Part shown: positions 57,434 through 64,000 of the stretch, piece after piece
Layout: the number at the start of each line of letters is the position of its first letter
Numbering within the stretch: position 1 is the first letter of the stretch
Assembly: GCA_011109175.1 (NCBI GenBank)
Contig: RDEW01000032.1
Location: 589,334 to 653,333, forward strand
Source: Dicyema japonicum
Lineage: Eukaryota; Dicyemida; Rhombozoa; Dicyemidae
DNA: 64,000 bases
Reading direction: 5' to 3'
Made by a program: the position numbers and the translations under genes
The notes under the pieces: model-generated
Seen by the model: only the letters and a program-made list of their open reading frames with translations
What the model was told of the DNA's origin: nothing
Databases searched by the model: none

Positions 57434-60400
57434 TCAACCAAGAATCGATTGGGGGAACCAACCAGTCTGATTCGTTCTGTTATTCCGCCCCCAACACATG
57501 TCTTTACCGATTGCAAATATGTCGACGTTATCCCCAGCAGTAAGAGACACGTGGCTAAAGCACAAACTGGTGTAATTAAATTTTACAGTAGAAGTCTTGT
57601 TTACCACATCAATCTACAAGCTTATATCAAAAAATACCAGCAACCTCTCCGCGAAACGTCTAGGAAATATCCCTACAGAATCAGCAATTTCCCCTTTCAT
57701 CCAATCCTCATCTACCTCTTCTATTACTTTGATCACATCTCCTTCTCTAATATTTAAATCCCCTTCCTCTTCTCCCTCAAAATCGTAGAGAACAAGTAAA
57801 AACTCTAAAAATTCAACGATGACTCACTTGTGTCCTCTTCGAAGTAATCGAAGAAGCTCAGATGGTTGACTTGGCGCACATACGACTTGGGGAACCAACC
57901 AATCTCAACTAATGACACAAATCACCTGGTCCTTGATTTTCCCGACCCACCAAGGAGATTCATCGCTCCCCTTATCAAGCAGCTCGAATCTTTCCTCCTT
58001 TTTGAAGGATATATGGTTGGGTTTCAACTTCTCAAATTCCCTCATAGCTTCTACCATTATATTCGCCTCTGAACGGTCTCACTTCATAATTGTCTTCATT
58101 TAACTTGTATTCATTATCAGGAAATCTAATATTAGGCTGAGTCTCATCAATTGATTCTCCCAACGTGGTTTCTGGTTTGAGAAAAGATTGATTTTTTGAC
58201 TTTTCGTGAATTTTTGAGTCCATTTGTACTTTGATTACTTCGAGGATTCCACCAATGTTAATAAGTTGCTGCATCGATTTTGCTATTCCGTCCAAATTTG
58301 GGGAATTTACTATGCCAGCATTCTCTAGTTCTAATTGAAGTCTCTAAACGATAACACAAGTAGAACAACTTTGACCTCATCCTTGAGAAGGTTCAGTTCC
58401 GCTTCCAACCTTTCCTTTTGCCACAATATTGCAGCCGATTGCTCATTTGCAGCATTTATTTCGACTATAACTCTCCCAATCTCTTCTTTGATTTGTGTCA
58501 TCTTGAAGTCATCATTTAACTGAGTAGGAACTGCATGTGTCGTAGATGAGTCCTTTTTATAATATTCAAACATAGAAGTTTGAGAATCAGGAAATTTTTG
58601 TGGTGTAAAATCCCCACTTTTTGAAGTAAATGAGAATCCTTGAGAAGCTGGAAATACTTGAGGAATAAAGTCGCCTTTTTCTGAAGTTGATGGGAATCCT
58701 TCAGAAATAGGAAATGCTTGCGGAGTAAAATTTATTGTTCCTGGATTGGATAAGAATCCTTGAGAAGCAGGAAATCCTTGTGGAGTTGCATCTCCTATTT
58801 CTGATGTAGATGTGAATTTTTCAGAAACTGGAAATCCTTGTGGAGTGATATCCTCGCTTTCTAACGTAGATGAGAATTTTTGAGAAATGGGTAATCCTTG
58901 TGGAGTTAAATCTCTTATTTCTGAAATAGATGGGAATCCTTGAGAAACTGGAAATCCTTGAGGAGAAAAATCTCCCTTTCCTATTGTTGATGGAAATCCT
59001 TGAGAAGCTGGAAATCCTGAGGAGATAAATCTTCCCTTCCTATTGTTGATGGAAATCCTTGAGAAGCTGGAAATCCTTGAGGAGAAAAATCTTCTTTTCC
59101 TATTGTTGATGGAAATCCTTGAGAAGCTGGAAATCCTGAGGAGAAAAATCTCCTCTTCCTATTGTTGATGGAAATCCTTGAGAAGCTGGAAATCTTGAGG
59201 AGAAAAATCTTCTCTTCCTATTGTTGATGGAAATCCTTGAGGAGAAAATCTTCCCTTCCTATTACTGATGGAAATCCATGAGAAGCTGGAAATCCTTGAG
59301 GAGAAAAATCTTCCCTTCCTATTGTTGATGGAAATCCTTGAAAAGCTGGAAATCCTTGAGGAGAAAAATCTTCCTTTCCTATTGTTGATGGAAATCCTTG
59401 AGAAGCTGGAAATCCTTGAGGAGAAAAATCTCCTCTTCCTATGTTGATGGAAATCCTTGAGAAGCTGGAAATCCTTGAGGAGAAAAATCACCTCTTCCTA
59501 TTGTTGATGGAAATCCTTGAGAAGCTGAAATCCTTGAGGAGAAAATCATCCCTTCCTATTGTTGATGGAAATCCTTGAGGAGATAAATCTCCTCTTCCTA
59601 TTGTTGATGGAAATCCTTGAGAAACAGTAAATCCTTTAGGAACAAAATCTGTATTGGATGTGATATCTGTTATTGGTGTGGGTCGAGGAGCTAATCCAGT
59701 TGTTAGATCAGTTTCCGATTCAGTCTTTGTGTGTAGTAATGATTCATGATTGAATTTGAAAACATTATGCTGTGATTGAGGAAAATAGTCCTGTTGGATG
59801 CTTCTTGCTTGTGGGGAGGTATTGCTGACCTCAACACCATCTCGTAACTTAGAACAGTCAACATACTCCGGTTCATCCGGACTGTCTTTAGAGCACTGAT
59901 GAGGATTCCACGTGTATGATTCATTTTGAGATGTGCTTTCCTGAGTAACTTCGGTTGATTGATTTTTTAAAGCCTGAGGCCATGAAATAACAATTTTTCA
60001 TTAGAAACTGACTGATTGTCTCCTCTTTGGGTAAAGTGAATGAATCCTTCTTCACAAGTTGGCTATCTGTCCAATTTGGTTTCGGTTGTTCTACCCGCGT
60101 AATTGAAAATTCTTCAAGTTGCTTAAACATGTTCATCTCCTGCTTTTTTCTGATAAACGAATCAACAGAATATCCAAGCTTGATGGGTAATTTGTCAGGA
60201 ACAGGACCCCCATTATGGAAGTTTTGATCATCTTCATAGCACATAAATACTGACGTATGTTTAGAGATCCTGTGTTGTATACGTCCACCAAATCCCTGTC
60301 ATATGATAAGGAAACAACCATATTTTATCAATTGTGATCTCAGAGAGGTTAGATCTTCTAAAAAGTGGGATCAAAATTTGACCTAGGAGTAAAAATCGGA

Positions 60401-60492
60401 ATACCTGATACTACATTGTTTATGGGGTTAAGCATGTTATACTGACCAGTCCACTTTAATATTTCATCCGAAGAGCAGTTCCAGTTGTCCAT
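57434..60492 (-). CDS. ITSN: Intersectin-like endocytic scaffold (EH, repeats, coiled coil, three SH3)
   Basis: ATG at 60492 follows an in-frame TAA. An EH domain comes first (NWNCSSDEILKWTGQYNML, GQILIPLFRRSNLSE, KIWDLVDVYNTGSL, GGPVPDKLP), joined by introns 60383-60404 (22 nt) and 60296-60318 (23 nt). Then comes a Ser/Pro-rich region built of 20-residue repeats (58.58-59.64 kb), a coiled coil (ERLEAELNLLKDE/RLQLELENA, joined by a 32-nt intron 58344-58375) and three SH3 domains: FEKLKPNHISFKKEERFELL...GWFPKSYV, LYDFEGEEEGDLNIREGD...GIFPRRF, and VKFNYTS...GDNVDIF...TGWFPQSIL. Introns 57909-57925 (17 nt), 57805-57827 (23 nt) and 57614-57637 (24 nt) separate them. Intersectins link clathrin-coated-pit cargo adaptors (EH) to dynamin and actin regulators (SH3). 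Here there is one EH instead of two, three SH3 instead of five, and no DH-PH-C2 tail. One-base fixes are needed at T4 60222-60225 and T4 57937-57940, near 59985 and in the repeats. Confidence 0.8.
58580..59640. repeat. 60-bp coding minisatellite in intersectin
   Basis: There are about 17 head-to-tail units of 60 bp. The inner units (about 58.93-59.64 kb) are nearly identical, and units toward 58.58 kb are progressively diverged. On the minus strand one unit encodes GFPSTIGREDFSPQGFPASQ or close variants. Single-base length differences between units (for example GGAAATCCTGAGG versus GGAAATCCTTGAGG) break the frame repeatedly, although the flanking coding frame is intact. Confidence 0.85.
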
Positions 60493-60666
60493 TTATCGGA
60501 TCTATTCTTCCCATTCATTATTAAATTGTCATAATTGGCGGTTTAATACCGAAATAATAACAAATAATTTTGAAACCACACATTTTCTAATTTTGAATAA
60601 AATGGAGATAGATCCAAAGATAATATGTTTTTAACTTAGCATGAGTCACGTGGTTCTCCGATTCTG
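60493..60666. promoter_or_regulatory. Intersectin upstream region
   Basis: AT-rich, with GTCACGTGG (E-box core CACGTG, about 60645) and TGACGTCA (CRE-like palindrome, about 60667) at its outer edge. These are plausible promoter elements by sequence only. The second lies where retrotransposon sequence starts. Confidence 0.25.
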
Positions 60667-60669
60667 ATG

Positions 60670-61010
60670 ACGTCAAATGTGGAGCTAAAGAACAGTCGCT
60701 CACCCCAATCAAGAAGATTGTCTTTTTTGGGCGACTCTCTTCATTACTATCCGTTGGACCTGATGGGAACTCTATTGATCATCTCTAGAAAATCAAAACA
60801 ACTCCCGGAGCAGCAAAAATTCCTCGCCATCATTCAACTAAACAACAAAGAAGTTAGAGGAAAGATTATGGAACTCAAAAACCTGCTGAGGAAATTTGAC
60901 GTCGCTATATTTCCTACAGGTGACGAAACTTACACCTCCACACCGATATGGAAGATTCTATCGAAGGTTAAAATCCTTACAACTCTAAAAAATTGAAATC
61001 AAAAAAAGAA
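60670..61010 (+). mobile_element. CR1/jockey-like endonuclease 5' fragment
   Basis: The plus frame contains FLAIIQLNNKEVRGKIMELK, NLLRKFDVAIF, parallel to LKLNINRIRGKVLELKGFL in the element at 36.6 kb. This is the start of an AP-type endonuclease domain. It breaks off soon after. Confidence 0.55.
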
Positions 61011-61094
61011 ACTTGATACATAATGAAATTGTATGTCAATACAGTCACTTTGAAAAATACGAGGGCCCTTCCCTGTCTTCTCTAAAGTCAAGAT

Positions 61095-62965
61095 CAGGGG
61101 GCGGAAATAGCGACCCGCGGGCCAATTAGTAATAAAAATAATAATAAATAGTAAAATATTTTATATTATTTTACCTATTATTAAAAAATAAATAAATTTC
61201 TAAACGTGTTAATAATTTTTTGTTGTCAATTAAAATGCCGAATTGTCCGAAAAGAATGAAAGATTTTCAAACTGTACATTTAACGCAGATTGGACTCATG
61301 ACTATTTCTTTATTGAGGATAATGGAAAACCTACATGCCTGATGTGCTTCCATAAAGTTGCTGTCCAAAAACTTCGTAACGTCAAGCGACACTCGACATT
61401 ACCAAAATTCAACAAGTTTACATGAGAATCACGCTTACTGGAAATTAAGAGATTGGAACACAATTACCAAGTGCAAACAACATTTTTTCATAATTTGAGT
61501 TGTAAAAAAGACGATATCACACGTACCAGTTACGAGATTTCAGAGATAATTGCGAAAACAAATGAAGCCATTTACAGACTCTGAATTTATCAAAGAATGC
61601 CTAAATACAGTAACAAAAAAATCTAATACCACCAAAAAAACCATTTTTAAATTTATCTGCTTATCTCCGAGAACGGTCATTAGAAGAATAGAAGAAATGT
61701 CCTTGGATTTAAATCTCTCTTTAAACAACGTTTTTGGGAATTTCGAATATTTTTCAATCGCATTGGTTACTAGTACTGACAGAAGAGATACTTCTCAACT
61801 CGCCGTATTTGTACGAGGATAACAGAAACATTCCAAATTTTTGAAGAGTTTGTCAGAGTCATTCCAATGATGGGTACAGTGACAGGAACCGACGTTTTCG
61901 TGCATTTGATGCAACTGTTAACAGAATCAAATCTCCCACTTTCGAAATTTGTTGCTCCTACTTTTGTTGGGAACAAAAAGGGAATTATTACATTACTTCA
62001 AAAAGAAATGGAAAATCTTGGATTTCAGCACAACTTGATCAAGAACCATTGCATTATTCACCAAGATACGTTAGTTGCCAAGTCAGTCAAAATACGCGAG
62101 ACGGTGGATGCTGCTGATAATGCAGTTAATTTTATCATCGGCAGTTCAGACAATTTTTGATGGACATTGAATATGGAGATCTCTTATATTTTTGTAATGT
62201 CAGATGACTTAGCAGAGGTCAATGCTCAAGGCTACATATAATGGATAATGTCATACTTTTTCTTTAGGAAAATTATTACGACCCTTCAATTTCCGAAATA
62301 CTGTTAACATTTCCAATTTGCATCTAAATGACCTAAATTTGAAACTGCAGGGAAGTAGTCAATTTATACACCAAATGTATGCTTAAATCACAGCTTTTGA
62401 AAAGAAATTGAAGTTGTGGGAGTTACAAAAAGGAAATGTGACGATTTTGTGAATTTTCTTTGTACGAATCCTACCGATGTTCATGAATATGCAAACATGG
62501 AATTGAGATTATATTTATTTTCAGGTTCATAAAAATCTATTCAAATTTTTTCAACCCCATTTGATATTAAAACTGAGACACCACGAGATGTTATCAAATG
62601 GAATTACTTGAAATTCAATGCGACAATCAAAACATTTTTCTAGGTTAGATATTTTGAGCCTCTACAAAAATTTGTGTCAAAAATATATACAATCAATCGA
62701 CAATGCTAAGAAAAAGGCTTCTATATTTGGAAGCACATTTTATTTAAAGTCATTCTCCAAAATGAATAATGTAAAAAATTGTCTAAGATCGAGGATGACT
62801 GATTAGCATATCAATGTTATATTCCTTTTAGCAAATAGTGAGATTAACGTAGATGTTAATAATTTATTAAATAAATTCACTTCTCTGAAAATTTAATAAT
62901 TTTTCTCGTTAGGCTCATAAAAACAAAATTTTGGCCCGCGAAGCTAAAAAACCTGCCGACCCTTG
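61095..62965 (+). mobile_element. hAT transposon (GTF2IRD2/ZBED-like transposase) with 8-bp target duplication
   Basis: Identical 8-mers GTCAAGAT flank the element (61087-61094 and 62966-62973). Ends are CAGGGGGCGG...CCCGCGGGCC at the left and the complement of CAAGGGTCGGCAGG...CGCGGGCC at the right. The plus strand, over shifting frames, encodes the BED-like start FFIEDNGKPTCLMCFHKVAV, NVKRHSTLPKFNKF, then PFTDSEFIKECLNT, LSPRTVIRRIEEM, FEYFSIALVTSTDRRDTSQL (catalytic-core region), AVFVRG, PMMGTVTGTDVF and HCIIHQDTLVAKS. The C-terminal dimerisation domain is decayed. It is a nearly full-length but inactive element, inserted next to an RTE-like fragment. Confidence 0.85.
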
Positions 62966-62977
62966 GTCAAGATATTG

Positions 62978-63345
62978 TTATGTTATCCAATTAAGTCGTG
63001 TCCGACTCTTGAAGATTTCATGAACGAGTTTCCTCCACTCTTTCCGATCCGTTGCAATTTGGAGTAGATTTGATGTAGCCATTCCCATGAGGTCTTCCAC
63101 CGTGGATAGCCACTGAGTCTTTAGTCGGCCAGGTCTTTTCTTCCCAGTAATATTGCTCAGCATAATGGTTCTTTCCAGGGAATCAGAGCGGAAAACATGC
63201 CCAAAGAACGCCAATCCGTGTTTTACGATTTTTCCTTCTAGCGAAATGTCCGTCAACGCCAGTTTGAGTAAATCGATGTTTGTTATTTTGGAAGTCCAAG
63301 GGATTCTTAGTAACCTCCTCAAGCACCACAGTGGTGCTGGATGAG
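62978..63345 (-). mobile_element. RTE-like element C-terminal fragment
   Basis: The minus frame (114 codons) reads LLRIPWTSKITNIDLLKLAL, KHGLAFFGHVFRSDSLERT, KKRPGRLKTQWLSTVEDLMG and DRKEWRKLVHEI, which is the conserved C-terminal block of RTE/CR1-type endonuclease-RT proteins. It is truncated at the 5' side. Confidence 0.7.
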
Positions 63346-63364
63346 GGTCAAGATATTGTCATTA

Positions 63365-63700
63365 CCTTATTGGCTTCTCTCCTTAAGAAGTTGAAAAGAC
63401 TATTAAAACTCAAAAGCAACCATTCTCTAGCGAACCAGATGGTATTCCAATGATTGTACTCAAAATTGAGGCTTTAACGCAGATTTACAACATTTCAATC
63501 AACAGAAACACAATTCCCACAAGATGGAAATTAGCTCGCATCCATTCAGTACTGTAACTGAGAAAATCAAAGGAGTCTCCTTTATACAAACCAATATCTC
63601 TGTTATGCACATTGTTAAAAATCATCGAAAAAAATGGTCATCCATATTTGCCGAAAAATACTTCCAATGCAGATTTAAGAACTACTCATCAATAAGTATC
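63365..63700 (+). mobile_element. Jockey-like reverse transcriptase fragment
   Basis: The plus strand, with shifts, reads SSEPDGIPMIVLKIEAL, IPTRWKLARIHSV and PISLLCTLLKIIEK. These are RT motifs 0-2a of jockey-like elements. It ends before motif A. Confidence 0.6.
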
Positions 63701-63709
63701 CATTTTAAT

Positions 63710-64000
63710 TTAGGAGCCTCGTGTCAAATCCTATACCCCGTTGAACTTAGTTTTACTCAATTAATTTTGAAAAAATTTCTAAAATCCTATTATCCTTATT
63801 AATTGACCAGTTTTTAAATTTGCTATAATTTTTGATTTATTTTTAATAAAAATTTGAAAAAAGTAAAAGTTTATTGACACATGTCTTCCAATGATTCTCG
63901 TGAACGCTATACTCGCCTTACTTTTAATTAAAAAACTCACATTGTAAATTATAAAAAGATGATGCTATTTCGTGCCAGCAATTAACTGATAGAATATTGC
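63710..64000. other. AT-rich end of window, nothing recognised
   Basis: No supported frame or repeat is seen. Confidence 0.35.

Noticed and set aside
59159-59491. 110-residue Ser/Arg-rich minus-strand protein (FSSRISSFSRISINNRKGR repeats)
   Set aside because: It is the wrong frame of the 60-bp minisatellite. The frame that continues into the EH and SH3 parts reads GFPSTIGR repeats.
58580-59640. CRISPR-like array
   Set aside because: Units are contiguous 60-bp coding repeats without unique spacers, inside a eukaryotic gene.
35905-60674. TGACGTCA and CACGTG sites as proven regulatory elements
   Set aside because: These short palindromes occur several times by chance in 64 kb. Only position supports them, and some lie in transposon sequence.

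Overview
The window looks like nuclear DNA of a small, AT-rich metazoan. Recognisable animal genes (intersectin, HP1, an ETS factor, an SLC17 transporter, an IQUB-type ciliary protein, C-type-lectin-like membrane proteins) sit in a sea of decayed non-LTR retrotransposons, hAT transposons and a tRNA-derived SINE. The decisive trait is intron size. Reading frames in five genes are rejoined by GT-AG introns that are mostly 22-28 nt long (range about 17-34). Such tiny introns in an animal are a known hallmark of dicyemid mesozoans, so Dicyemida is my best guess; this is an inference from intron length, not from a marker gene.

Layout: 1-10.2 kb is almost all retrotransposon debris, with the best copy of a restriction-like-endonuclease (RLE) element at 5.8-7.9 kb. 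At 10.2-12.5 kb a damaged IQUB-like gene (minus) lies head to head with a compact HP1 gene (plus), and a hAT element with a perfect 8-bp target duplication sits just behind HP1. At 15.1-15.6 kb are remains of an S28 serine peptidase. At 19.1-20.1 kb is a multi-pass membrane protein resembling the animal TspO-like family. From 20 to 36 kb there are SINEs, RT fragments, and two related C-type-lectin-like membrane genes (27.9-29.1 and 32.1-33.4 kb, both minus). From 36.6 to 40.7 kb there is a non-LTR element, two single-N scaffold joins with overlapping flanks, and a divergent ETS gene (minus). From 42.0 to 45.0 kb there is a nearly whole RTE-like element. The SLC17 gene occupies 46.25-47.8 kb. 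From 47.8 to 57.3 kb there are more RLE, RTE-like and Dong/R4-like copies. At 57.4-60.5 kb (minus) is an intersectin homologue with one EH domain, a 60-bp coding minisatellite, a coiled coil and three SH3 domains. A second hAT element lies at 61.1-63.0 kb and more RT fragments follow.

The host genes are unrelated housekeeping or signalling genes and form no visible operon. Several need a single-base correction, usually inside a short homopolymer, to read through, although their micro-introns are intact. I read this as assembly error in most cases, but real decay cannot be excluded for IQUB and the S28 gene. I saw no rRNA, CRISPR or prokaryotic gene. I did not find a clearly new 'system'. The most unusual items are the micro-intron gene set, the repeat-bearing intersectin, the nearly hinge-less HP1 and the lectin-like gene pair with exchanged 5' halves.
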